Part shown: piece after piece, positions 48,563 through 59,350 of the stretch
How the letters are laid out: every line of letters starts with the position of its first letter
Position numbering within the stretch: the first letter of the stretch is position 1
DNA from: Cavia porcellus
Lineage: Eukaryota > Chordata > Mammalia > Rodentia > Caviidae
Direction: 5' to 3'
Assembly: GCF_034190915.1 (NCBI RefSeq)
Contig: NW_026947496.1
Span: forward strand, 26,630,001-26,694,000
Length of the DNA: 64,000 nt
Translations under genes and position numbers: made by a program
Notes under the pieces: model-generated
Seen by the model: only the letters and a program-made list of their open reading frames with translations
The model's database searches: none
Told to the model about the DNA's origin: nothing

Positions 48563-49980
48563 CAAAGCTCAGTCAGTTAGAGCCAAAAGACTTGGACCAG
48601 TGAGAAAGTTGAGTAACTTTAGTGAAGCACCATGTGAACAGAAAGAAAGGTTTAATAAAAGAAAGAATGAAAACCAGTGGAGTCAAGGAAGAAGAAAAAA
48701 TCTTAAAATTAATTGTTGGTAGTACTCAAATGTGAACTGTCTCAGATAAAATCTAAATTAAGGTTAACTATCACTTGATAAAATTATTATTGTGCATTGA
48801 TAGATATGAGATATATATGATAGATATATTGAGCATATCTATCCATCTTATACTATTACTCAGTTTAGTTCCTTTTTCTGCAAGAAACACTCATCAAGAA
48901 AGAATTCATTGTGCACTGGATTCTTATACACATACACTTGATCTAGAAACTTCAACGTTTTAATAGAGGATGATATATGCAATATGGCGGTGTGGCTGGA
49001 AGGATGCGTTGCAGAAGAGTCTCAAGCCTGGGAAGGCCTAATGCTCAAGTTTAAAAATAGGTTGTAGCTCTACCTGGTGAAATTTGAAAAATGACTAATA
49101 GAAGCTTTTATCCTGGTCATCCTAACTCTGCAAATGGAATTTCATAGCACTGTAAGTAATTTACTTATAAGGAGAAATCCATTGGTCATTCAGACAAAAA
49201 AAAAATCTTTCTCATTGCCATTTTGCTTTGTAATTTGCAACTAGAAGATTGATCCAAGCATTAAATCTGATAGATAAACCATTATACTGTAAAAGATAAA
49301 GATTTAGTTCTTATTTATGCACCAGTGCTTGAGTCACAAAACTGAAAAAAAGATGACATGTTAGGACATGGTTTGTAAAATCATCAGAATGACTTGGCCC
49401 CAATTTACTAGAGGAAGAATGCGCACAGAGAAGTGTGCTTGGGATATTCTATGCCAGTACTGGAAGCGGAATAGTGCATTTTTCCTCTTCACTGTCCCTC
49501 TACTGCAGGGATGAGCAACACTGTAGTGTGTCTCAAGAGAAGACAGGAGAGTCTTGCTCAATCACTGTGGTGTGTTGCAGTATAGACTCATCACGCTGAT
49601 GAATCTATTTACTCAGACTGGAATGCTTGCAGCTGACCTTTGAATGTATCACACACACAGCAAGTAAGAGATGTTATATAATGCAGCTTTTGTGGACACA
49701 GACTGTGATGGATAGCTAGATAGCTACTGCTGACTGTGGAGATATACTTTTCTAAAATGGAACACTAAATTTACAGTTAGTATTGTATTTTTCTTTTGGT
49801 ATGCTTATGAACAGATCTCATAGTTATATCTTTAGAAAAAATTTTAGTACTGATCATGTTTATATGGTAATAAGAATGTTAATATGTGTATACATAAAAT
49901 CATAGATGTATATACAAATACATAAACACAGGAACTAAACATATATATATATAGTAAAACATTAAAAATAACAAACGTAT
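48563..49980. other. No gene seen
   Basis: AT-rich DNA with GATA-rich and ATAT-rich patches (48798-48845). The 66-codon minus frame at 49361-49561 has no recognisable motif. Confidence 0.45.
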
Positions 49981-49981
49981 C

Positions 49982-50142
49982 TTGTATGGTAGTGTAGGCC
50001 CATAATTCCAGCATTCAGGAGGCTGAGGCAGAAGAATCAATACATGCTTGAGGGTATCTGGGGTATATAATGCTTTCAAGGGAAGACTGAACTACACAGT
50101 GAGATCCTCTCTCAAAAACAAGCAAATAAACAAAAAAAAAAA
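49982..50142 (+). mobile_element. B1 SINE, diverged
   Basis: 'cttgtatggtagtgtaggcccataattccagcattcaggaggctgaggcagaagaatca', 'ttgagggtatctgggg', 'aactacacagtgagatcctctctc' and an A-rich tail match B1 in order. It is more diverged than the 46.1-kb copy; the second 29-bp unit is altered. Confidence 0.8.
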
Positions 50143-50870
50143 ATCCAAACTCACATGATTTGGTTTAAGTATACTTGTCCTCAAAATTATTGAAGAGGTT
50201 TCATCCAGTGATCTCATCATCTCGTGAATTTAATTCTTTCACTGTCAATTATATCTGGATGAATCTTAATATGTATTTCTATTTTAGGACTGTTGTCTGA
50301 ATTTCAGACTTACATATTCAATTGTCTATGACTCTAATTGGAGATCTAATTAAACATTACAAATTTGAAATTTCTGAAAAAAGGCCTTAATTTAGAGCTT
50401 TCTGCAGAGGACTCTCACATCTCAGGAAAAGACATCATTTCTCTCAGTGCTCAGTCTCCATAGTACCATGCATTGGTATGACCAACTCATTTCTCCCACA
50501 ACTTACATAACTCTCTCAGTCAATACTCTCTGCTTGATGTTCAAAATGGATCTGAAGTTTGACCACTGTACCGTCACAGTCATATTCTTTGTCTAGATAT
50601 CAACATCTGTCCTGTGGAGAATGACAATCACCATTTAATTTCTTTCTTCAAGTGTAGTCCTTCAGTCCAATCCCACCTCCGCTCTCAATGTAAAGCTAAT
50701 GACCTAATGTAATATTACTCCTTCAAACTATCAGTTGGATTGTCATTTTAGAGAATAAAAGAAAAATCTATATCACGACTAAAAAACCCTCCTACATAAT
50801 CTCAACAGATTATCGCCTGTCTAATATCTCCAACACGCTCCGTTTTGTACTTCCTGACTGATGCAGGTAA
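50143..50870. other. No gene seen
   Basis: Unique sequence without recognised elements. Confidence 0.4.
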
Positions 50871-51200
50871 TACCTGTAATGTCTATAAAGAGTATGTGTG
50901 GATGCCTTGGTCACCAGCCTGTGGTGACCTAGGAGGTGGGCATCGTGAAAGGAAACTAGGCAGAGCCTTAAAGATGATATTGGTCCAGATCTTCCTACTC
51001 TTTATCTGCTGTGCTGCTACTTTGAGATGAATTGTCCTTCCTCCACCATGCACTCATGCTCTGATGGACTTGGACAGCCCAGGCCCAAAGCAATAAGGAC
51101 AAACAGCTGAAACATTTGAGACTAAGAAATAAAATATTGTTTTCTCCATTTAAATTGATTGTCTCAGACATTTTGTCAGTAACAAAAACTGACTAGCACA
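50871..51200 (+). mobile_element. ERVL-MaLR LTR 3' portion, forward orientation
   Basis: The downstream half is clear: 'cctccaccatgcactcatgctctgatgg', 'caggcccaaagcaataaggac', 'aaataaaatattgttttctcc', 'gattgtctcagacattttgtcagtaacaaaaactgactagcaca', with the LTR ending at 51200. The 5' part is weak. The 61-codon frame at 50845-51030 is chance. Confidence 0.6.
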
Positions 51201-51345
51201 CTACTATATGTACAGTGGCCTTCAGCATTTGCTTGAACAAGCCATGGATGTTGCTACCTAAGGAAATTTTACACCTGGGTCTTGCTGAGATCTGGAATTG
51301 TCTCCCCAAAATTTATGGGTTAGTCCCTCTCTTTGGTTATTTTTT

Positions 51346-51477
51346 ATAAAAATGTCACTTGTGAGGGCTGGGGATTTAGCTCAGCGGCATAAGCGCCTGC
51401 CTTGCAAGCAGGAAGTCATGAGTTCGATCCCTGGTACTGATAAAAATGAAAAAGACAAAAAATAAAAATGTCACTTG
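51346..51477 (+). mobile_element. ID-type SINE, best preserved copy, perfect 16-bp target-site duplication
   Basis: The body at 51362-51461 has 'gctggggatttagctcagcggcataagcgcctgccttgcaagcagg', an intact box A (tagctcagcgg) and an intact box B (gttcgatcc). A tRNA-like anticodon stem-loop is visible (cctgc / cttgcaa / gcagg, TGC anticodon of an Ala-type ancestor). The T-arm no longer pairs, and the tail is 'ggtactgataaaaatgaaaaagac' plus A-rich sequence. Identical 16-bp repeats 'ataaaaatgtcacttg' flank it (51346-51361, 51462-51477). Retained CpGs and the perfect duplication imply a young insertion that may still be Pol III-transcribable. Confidence 0.95.
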
Positions 51478-52070
51478 CTCTTGGTGATTTTTTTCTTTTG
51501 GAACCTGTCTAAACATTATTGCTACTGACTCCTGACACCTCATACCACATTGTATGTTTTACTTTTTCTTTTTGTTGCTCATCATGATTGGTTCATTATG
51601 TATCATACTTGCATGGTGGGTGTATGATCTCAGAAGGCTGGCTTCATTAAGTTAGAGACTTGTCTGTCCTACTGGCTGATATTTTGCTAGTACTCAAAAC
51701 AATATCATGGACATGGTAAGTATCTACCAATATTTGTTCTGTTAATCTTATTGTCATAGACTTACTAACAATAGGTACCATCTTGGACATTGGCATCCTT
51801 GGGCAGTGGATTCCAAATATTTTGATTTCAGAATAAGATCTTTCCATGCTGGGATACATCACTGTTCTAAATAATTTAATGCCTTTGCTGCCCATCTTTC
51901 AGCTGTTACAAACCATATTTTGGTTATATAGCTATTCTTTAATTTTATAGATGCAAATACTTTGTTTATTGATACATCTTAATTTCCTCAGGATAAAGAT
52001 CTTTGTTCCTTTCCTTCCTCCCTCGATCTCTCTCCCCTTCCTAACCTCCTTGTCACTCCTCCCCTTCTTC
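51478..52070. other. No gene seen; pyrimidine-rich patch at its end
   Basis: AT-rich sequence; 52005-52070 is strongly CT-rich. The 82-codon minus frame at 51647-51895 has no recognised motif, although its composition is not purely AT-driven. Confidence 0.4.
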
Positions 52071-52073
52071 ATG

Positions 52074-52260
52074 TAGTGGGAATTGATTTCAGAACCTTTA
52101 ACATGAAGCTACATCCCCAGTTTTTGCATTTATTTCCACATTAAGACAGGATACTAAAAAAATTGTTAAACTGCCCAGGCTAAGCTTAATTTTGTGATTC
52201 TCTGGCCTCAGCATCTCAGAGAGCAAGAATTACAGGAATGCAGTACCATTCCTGGCTTAT
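52074..52260 (-). mobile_element. B1-ID dimeric SINE (B1-dID-like), inverse orientation
   Basis: On the plus strand the complement of an ID half comes first (52074-52122: 'gggaattgatttcagaacctttaacatgaagctacatccccag'), then the complement of a B1 half ('gacaggatactaaa...ggctaagcttaattttgtgattctctggcctcagcatctcagagagcaagaattacaggaatgcagtaccattcctgg'). Read on the minus strand this is B1 followed by ID, the order reported for B1-dID dimers in several rodent families. Two independent insertions side by side is the alternative. Confidence 0.6.
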
Positions 52261-52854
52261 TTCCTACCTGCTTAGAATCAAAGAAGGTTTTTTGAATTGG
52301 TATAACCAATTTATGATATATCAGTGAAAATTTAGTGTTTAAATCATGAGAGGTCTGCATGGAAATATATAAAAAATTAGGCATAATACCATGGTCTTCT
52401 CTATCTCCTAAATTAACTTTTGCCTTTGAGAGTTCATAAGCATCAAAATTTCACATTAAATTGGTACTAAAAATAATATGTAATGCAAAAAGAATCATTT
52501 TACACTTCAGTAGAGTAGACAAGCATGAATCAAAATCTCTTTGTCAGTTTTTTATTGCTACTCTTCCAACCCTTCCAAGCCCCTTTAGTTTGTTTTACTT
52601 TTTTGTCGTTACCTATATTCAGAACTTGTGGCTTTGAAACTGAGCCTGATTTGTAGATTCGTCTCCCATGACCACTTGTCAGTGGTCTCAAAAGAGCAAA
52701 TAGTAAATTTTTCTCTAATACCTGACTTCTAAGTCAGTCATTTTACTGAAGATAAATAGAAGCAAAAGAAAGCACTAGAGATGAGAGTGTGGCAAGTTTG
52801 TTTAACTCCATCATACACAGTGCACAGATACATAGAGGTGCTTCATTGTGAAGG
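52261..52854. other. No gene seen
   Basis: AT-rich unique sequence. Confidence 0.45.
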
Positions 52855-53045
52855 GCTGTTACCTGCATTTTAGATGAGGAACAATTTGCTAAACTAATGT
52901 CACTGAGAAAGAAATCTGTTAGGAAGAAAGAGCAACTCTAGTATGTATGTATGGCACAAATTTGTCCAAGGCAGTAAAGTGAGGTTAGTAATGCTTAGGC
53001 CAGATATGAACGCAGGACATGCGTTTCAAGAAAAGTACTGCATTA
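52855..53045 (+). mobile_element. MIR element (3' half), diverged
   Basis: 'ctgcattttagatgaggaacaatttgc' followed after an insertion by 'tccaaggcagtaaagtgaggttag' and 'gccagatatgaacgcaggacatgcg' resembles the MIR segment 'ccattttacagatgaggaaactgagg...cccaaggtcacacagctagtaag...gggattcgaacccagg'. Confidence 0.45.
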
Positions 53046-53384
53046 AGTGATGTGAGACCAGCTCAGTTTAACACCTTGTGAGCATTCAGGAAGAGTCAGT
53101 GGCTGAACACAGAGCCCACTAAGTCCATCCTTACTTTTCAGGAAGCCCCTATCACCTGTTTTTGGTTAGCACACGTCACATCAGTCCTATGCTATACTGC
53201 AGGTCTGTGTCCAGGTGACTTCTCGAAGATGGCTCACGGCCCACCTGAGGCTGACATGTAGTCTACAGCTGTGTTTGCAAAGGCTCATCTTCCAAGTGTG
53301 ACTACACAAGGAGCAGCCTTGACTATGATTGAGTCGAAAGGTAAAGACTAAGAGAGAATTTTACAAATTTAAACAAGCATGATG

Positions 53385-53535
53385 TGATGTAAAGAGCCCT
53401 GAACTTGAAGTGAGAGGATCAGGGCAGAGGATTTGCTCTGACATTTAGTAGATCTGCTCTTGACCATCTAGCCAGTTCTTAAGAGTGTTGTAAATATTAG
53501 CAAGACTGCATAAATACAAGTTATTATCTATAAGC
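53385..53535 (+). mobile_element. MIR element, diverged
   Basis: 'gtaaagagccctgaacttgaagtgagagg' then 'ggatttgctctgacatttagtagatctgc' matches the MIR 5'/core order ('ggaaagagcacgggctttggagtcagacagacctgggttcgaatcccggctctgccacttactagctg'). Confidence 0.5.
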
Positions 53536-53629
53536 TCTGAGTAATTTCACAAATGATGAAAATGTGTATTATTGATCTTATGTCTAAACAACAGTGTATC
53601 CTGTGCAACTGAAAAAGCTTGTTCTCTTG

Positions 53630-54115
53630 GTTCTGGTGACCCCTCATTGGTACTAAAAACCCTTCTTCATCTTCCAACAGGTTTTTAAACATAAGCCGGT
53701 ATACCCTTAAAACCTAGGAATTCAGTAATACTCTGATCATCTCCATTGACAGGAAACATGCTATGGCCTAAGGAGTTGATTCCACTGCCAGAGAGTCCTG
53801 AAGAACGGAAAGTTTTCAGTGTGGAAATGAGCTCTGCCTCCTGCCCCTGATATCCTGAACTTAAGCTCCAGCCTGGCTTCTGTCCTCACCACTCTCCAAA
53901 TTGGCCACCTATGACTTTATAACAATGAACCTGATGCCCCCAGCTGGGCTTACCTTACCTTTTCAGCAGTACTTGGCCCAGTTGCCAAAGGTGTGTTATT
54001 GAAGGCTTTCCCTGCTCTGGAATCCACTGCACCCCTTCCTCTTGGATGTCTGCCTAAGTCTCCTGGCACAGCTTCTTAGGCACCATTGCCAACACATCCA
54101 CCTCAATTCCAAACA
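53630..54115 (+). mobile_element. Possible LINE-2 coding-region relic
   Basis: 'cttctgtcctcaccactctcc', 'gaaggctttccctgctctgg' and 'gcaccccttcctcttggatgtctgcctaagtctcctgg' echo the L2 3' coding region ('cctctctcctcaccactcc...gctgttccctctgcctggaatgctcttcc'). GC is higher than in surrounding DNA. Weak assignment; an unrelated unique segment is possible. Confidence 0.3.
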
Positions 54116-56856
54116 ACACAACAAAATCATAATTTCCACAAATGTTTTGTTCCACCTGAAACATGCTAAGTATTATATTTAGAGCAGTTTACATAGAAAT
54201 GCACATAGTAACATTCCTCAAAATAAAAGAGATCAATAATAAGAAAAACTTTTCTACTTTGAAAGCCACATTAATTTGAATTATTCTTTTTAAAGAGAAA
54301 ATGACAATTTATCAAGCAAAACCAAATGTGATCTCAATTTCTGTTTATTTGTGTAACCTGATAGACTTATATTTTATATTTCAAAAAATTCTTATTTTAA
54401 CTGGTGATTCAAGAAGTATATTACTGACTGCCAGTGATTTAAATAGATTTAAAGATAATGTAGTTAATAATTTTTTCACAGATTTCAGTTATACTCATGT
54501 TTTCATTTAACTTGTGCTAAAAAAGGAATGAATTCTCCTATGATGAAGAAATACTAGTAGATGTTGTATAATCCACACATTTGGACTGAAGTCTTTTCAT
54601 GGACTATGGTCTTGAAAAGAGAGTTCAAAGCAAATTATATGAAAGATTTAAAGGTGAAGCAAATTCCCCAGTCCTTTTTTTTAAACGCCATCACAGTTGA
54701 CCTTTAAAGCTGATAAAGTTATAGAGGAAGACAGCAGCACATGTGATATTCTGCCAGGCCTGTTTGAATATATTTAACATATGGCCAAGGAATGACGCTT
54801 TTTCCAAAGAAATATCAAGTTGATTTTAATTTGCGTGTGAGCAACTTGTAATATTAAGACTTTTCTTATCAGATAAATTGAAACAGGAAGTTAGCAGAGA
54901 AAAGAGCATTGTTTTATGGGGCTCTTCAGAAGATTTCAGATAATGAGGGCAACTGCTTCCAGTAGCATTAAGTGATAAAGTACGTCAGCAAGCATCTGTT
55001 TGATAATTCTGCATTTTCCTGCTGAAGAAATGATCTCAGCACTATCTAAAGAGGTGGGAATTAGAGTGCCTTTCATTTGACCTCAACATTTTTGATTTGT
55101 TAGACTTGTCATTTAGCCTGCAAAACTGTTCAGCCCAATCTTTCCAGCCTCATAGAATCAACCAGAGCAGTATCGATCTTTCTATCATTCTCTCATGCAC
55201 CTTTAAAAATCATGTAAGAGTAAGAACGTGCACTCTTACAGATGATCTACAGTTATTCAATATGCTCTTAATTATAAATAGCTCTTTCTAAATTTACTGC
55301 AGCTATAAACATCATATATTGATATATGCATATCTCTCTTATCCATACACCCACATTTATGTTCATAGTTTTACAGTCACATATGCCGCAAATTTCACCT
55401 CCAGATGCCTCACGGTGATATCTGTTCTATGCTCACTCTCTAAAAATCTTCAAGGCATTCATAGACACCTGACTTTGAATGAATTGCTCACACAACTCCA
55501 GGAACCCTGGAGGAATACACACTTCCATGAGCTGGCTTCAGTCCATTATTTTTCAGATCATTCAGGGAAGGGCAGGAAAGATGGTTTGACATCTCCTAAA
55601 AACTGTACCTCTTCTTCAGGAAATGGGACACCCACAAAGTAGTCAGCTAACTGGGAAAAGGGCACAATTATTTTTCTTTTACTTTTTGAGATACCAAAAA
55701 GATACTGCATTTGGGCAGTAGCTCCAAGTGCAAAAATGATAAAAAGAAATGCAAATTCAGAGCTGTGTAGTTTTGTCCATCACAAATAGTTTTGTCTTTG
55801 TATTTAGCAATCTTCACACTTTTAAGTGCGAGAATGTTTAAAAATTTTTCATAACTAGAGACAATTTGAAATTCAAAAAAATGAAGCTATCCACCATTTA
55901 CTTTTTTTTTACTGACTATAAACATGTTGCCATTGGTGCTTTCCTTCTGTCCATGTATTTTACTATCTTTTGTTATTAACGATGATAGCCAATATTTTGG
56001 AACGCAATTGCAGAAAATAATATATCATCTGTAAATATTTTTCATAAATTTCTTGAAACATAAATAGTTTTTCAATATGCACAATCCATGAAAACAAATA
56101 ATGCATCAATTAAAATTACTGTATTTACACAAATGCTAGTGGACTAATTACATTGATAGAGCCATAAGGTAGAACTGTGATGTGAAATTTTGAAAATCTC
56201 TTTTGTGTTGTTGTTTAAAAGGAAAAAAAAAACAGAACAAAACAAAACAGTGTAAGGGCACAAGTAATATAGAACTACAGAAAAAAAAAAAACAGTAAGA
56301 AATCACCAGTTAATAGATTACACACTATTATCTTTGAAATGGTGATTCAGGTCACAGGATCAAAGCATACAAAGTGAACATTCAAACAGTGAGACTGCAA
56401 ATAGTTGTGTTCAATGATCCAATCAAAAATATTAATATGGTCATCTATTTAACACACCTAAACACACTTGCTATTGTATCCTTTAGGGCACTTTTTTTAA
56501 AGGTAGTTTCATGTACATTATTTCACACTGTGTCTGCTTTTGAGTATTTCAAAGTAAATAACTACATTTATTTCATCATTTTTCCCCAAAACTACTACTG
56601 AAGGAACGTTGTTTGCTGTTTTTTTTTACCCCCCCACCACCATTACATAGGACTTCGCTTCTGCTTCATGTTCCTATTGGTGATGCTAAATTTTCGCACT
56701 TGGTTAAACTGGTACTGCAAGTCTGTTCGTTATAAAGGTGTTCTTTGTGTTTATAATAATCTGTAGTATTTTAAAATCCAATATAATCTATCCTTTAGAA
56801 ATGAAAGTCAAATAAAATATTTTCACAATATAAAAATGACAACTTTTTGTTTTGTT
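54116..56856. other. No gene seen; candidate conserved block at 54650-55150
   Basis: Repeat-poor. The 54650-55150 segment is free of simple repeats and holds several motif-like words (a 'catatg' E-box near 54779, 'ttatcagata' near 54867, 'acgtca' near 54981), a texture seen in developmental enhancers; this is inference only. The 107-codon frame at 55319-55642 and the other frames here lack recognisable motifs. Confidence 0.35.
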
Positions 56857-56879
56857 TTGTTTTTTTGGTACCAGGGATT
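56840..56879 (-). mobile_element. Remnant of an inverse ID SINE 3' end (about 13 nt plus tail)
   Basis: 'ttttgttttgttttgtttttttggtaccagggatt' is the exact reverse complement of an ID 3' terminus ('aatccctggtacc') followed by a CAAAA-interrupted poly(A) tail. It stops abruptly and LINE-1 ORF2 sequence begins at once. Either an L1 inserted with deletion of the ID body, or the two RNAs were joined during reverse transcription. Confidence 0.55.
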
Positions 56880-58606
56880 AAAAAAAAATCAACTCAGACC
56901 TCCAAAATTCAAAGATCCAATCCAAAAATGGGCATCTGAGATGAATACGCAATTCTCAGATGAAGAAATGCAAATGGCAAATAAATACATGAAAACATGC
57001 TCATCATCATTGGTCATTAGAGAAATGCAAATTAAAACCACACTGAGATACCATCTCACTCCTGAAAGAATGGCCAGGATCAACAAAACCAACAACAACA
57101 AATGCTGGAGAGGCTGTGGGGAAAAAGGAACTCTCCTGCACTGCTGGTGGGAGTGTAGACTGGTACAGCCTTTGTGGAGATCTGTCTGGAGATTTCTCAA
57201 AAAGTTGGGACTGGAAATCCCATTTATTCCAGCTATTCCACTTCTAGGCATATTCCCAGAAGAACTGAAAGCATCATACCACAGTGATATATGTGCACCT
57301 ATGTTTATAGCAGCACAATTTGTAATCGCCAGATCTTGGAAACAACCCAAGTGTCCATCAACTGAGGAATGGATAAAAAAGTTGTGGTATTTCTATACAA
57401 TGGAGTATTATTCAGCTATAAAGAAGGATCACATTGAGATATTTATCAATAAATGGGCGCAGCTTGAGACCATACTCATAAGTGAAATAAATCAATCTCG
57501 CATGTGTGAATACCGAATAGTTTCCCTAATGTAAGTAATGACTCAAATATATAAAAATAAGTGGTAATCATGATTCCCCATTAGGTGGCCTTGAAGGCTT
57601 ATAAAGTTTTCACTCATTAATTAGAAAGGCTTTATTCTGGGCTTCTTGATATGAAAATATTTGAAGCTAGAGTATATGAAGTTTTATCCAAACATTTCAA
57701 GGAAAAAGACAGACACTATGGTAACTACTATTAAGTCGGGTTATATGGTGGTGAAGTACTAGGTTGCTGAAACAGTCATGCTTTGACCTCTATTGTTATA
57801 TTGCTTTGTCCTGTTTTATCTTAATCTCCCCCTTATTGTTTTAAAAAAATTATTTAGTCATTTCTTATGTTTGTCTTAATTAAAGAAAAAATTTAAAAAA
57901 TTAGGATATATAAATAGTAACTCTTTTTGATTTCCTATTAACTTGTTTTGAAGTCCTGTAGTACTCCCACGATCTTGTTTTGACCGATTAGACTCTGTTC
58001 CATTCTATATGATAGTATCAAGTTTGAAGACATAGGCAACTACTTTGAAGGCAATAAGATTCACTAAGATACCCATTCTGGTTTGACTATTGTGTTCTTT
58101 GGAAGTCCTGTAATGTTTACAATGCCTAAGTTTTATTGGTCTTGTTCTCTACTGTTTTGTCCAACTTTATAATATCTAATAAGATAGACAATTCTTTTTA
58201 AGGAAACAAGGGACAACGTTGATAACCATTGTTGATAACCTTGTACTCTGTTCTACATCATGTGTTATGTCTATCCTTGGTTTTGACTGACAGCTTTGTT
58301 TTGCCATATTTGACTTTATTCTCTCCCCCCCCCAAAAAGTAATAAGAACTAAGGAGTAATAAAATCCAAAATGTGTAAATTTTGTTGTAAAAAAGAGAGG
58401 GGAATAAAAGAGCTCTAATGGATATAACAGCAAGTATGTTTAGGGGTGTTAAATAGCTGACTATATTAATGTTTCTGGATCATTGAACACAGCTGTTTGC
58501 AGTCTCCCTGTTTGAATGTCCACCTTGTATTCTTTGAAACTGTGATTTGAGCAACTATTTTCAAGATGATAATATGTAATCTACTAACAGGTGATTTCTT
58601 ACTGTT

Positions 58607-58637
<31 letters not shown>

Positions 58638-58720
58638 GTAGTTCTGTATTACGTGTACCCTTACACCGCTTTGTTTTGTTTTGTGTTTTTCTCTTTTTCC
58701 TCTTAAATAAAAAAAAAAAA
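56880..58720 (+). mobile_element. 5'-truncated LINE-1: ORF2 C-terminus (to 57534) and full 3' UTR
   Basis: One open frame ends at TAA 57532-57534 and reads as the last 215 or so residues of L1 ORF2. Blocks in order: [35 protein letters not shown], the cysteine-rich motif [18 protein letters not shown] (the conserved C-x3-C-x7-H-x4-C type), [41 protein letters not shown] and [10 protein letters not shown]. The frame's annotated ATG at 56836 lies in flanking ID/simple-repeat sequence and is not the element's start. The endonuclease and reverse transcriptase domains are missing, so it is immobile. Beyond the stop lies about 1.2 kb of 3' UTR with a (TTTTG)n tract and a terminal 'cttaaataaa' signal and poly(A) ending at 58720. 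The uninterrupted frame suggests a comparatively recent insertion. The 153-codon antisense frame is a shadow. Confidence 0.93.
58607..58639. repeat. (TTTTG)n pentanucleotide expansion in L1 3' UTR
   Basis: Six or so TTTTG units. The second L1 3' UTR copy has a plain T-run at the equivalent place (about 60141-60155), so the pentamer expanded after, or differed between, the source elements. Confidence 0.9.
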
Positions 58721-59350
58721 CACTATTAGTGCTCTAAAATTTCACACAAAGTAACCCGGAATGCAATCCTTCGTGTCCTACTTCTCAAGGACCACGCAGC
58801 TTATTTGTTTGTTTAAATTTAGGAGAAGAAAATGAAAGCAGAGCAGGGCGTTTAGGAAGCAGAGTGAACAGGCCAAAGAACACCAGGAAGACCTTTCCTT
58901 TTTTACTAAGTTGCTTTTAGAAAAAACACTTAAAATAATGTCTTATGTATTTTCTTACCCAAGTTGGAAAACCCAAGAAAACACACCAGATGCCACCTCC
59001 CTACTCGGCTGGTCCTCCTGCCTCAACACCTAACACGTGTGTGTATGTATCAAAACATCACAGAGACCCTCGCTAAACACACAGTTTTTATGTTTCTGAG
59101 GACCAGTTCAGAAATAAATTTAATTGAAAAGAGAAAATCAAAAAGCAAAATGTAAGATACATTTCCTAGACCTGGAAAAGGTGAATGAAATTCAGGAGGA
59201 ATATGTGGCATTTCACTGAAAGGTGAAAGTAATATATTTTTTTAATACAGCTAAAGATTAAGTCAAAATAGAATAGCAATACAAAATACTATGGAAGGTA
59301 TTGAGGGGGAGAACTAGCAGTGTCTCCTGAGATCCACGCCATGTTGGAGC
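58721..59350. other. No gene seen between two L1 3' ends
   Basis: About 630 bp of non-L1 sequence separating the two L1 tails. The 63-codon frame at 58964-59155 has no recognisable motif. Confidence 0.5.

Noticed and set aside
51362..51440. tRNA gene (anticodon TGC stem-loop visible)
   Set aside because: The T-arm does not pair, the acceptor stem is absent, and an A-rich tail with target-site duplications follows. It is an ID-type SINE derived from a tRNA.
56889..57350. 153-codon antisense frame
   Set aside because: A shadow of the L1 ORF2 coding frame on the opposite strand.
56836..57534. A functional 232-residue host gene
   Set aside because: The conserved blocks are those of the LINE-1 ORF2 C-terminus, the annotated start lies in flanking repeat DNA, and a 3' UTR with poly(A) follows.
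58661..58720. Host-gene polyadenylation site (AATAAA followed by poly(A))
   Set aside because: It is the L1 3' end, repeated at 60.2 kb.
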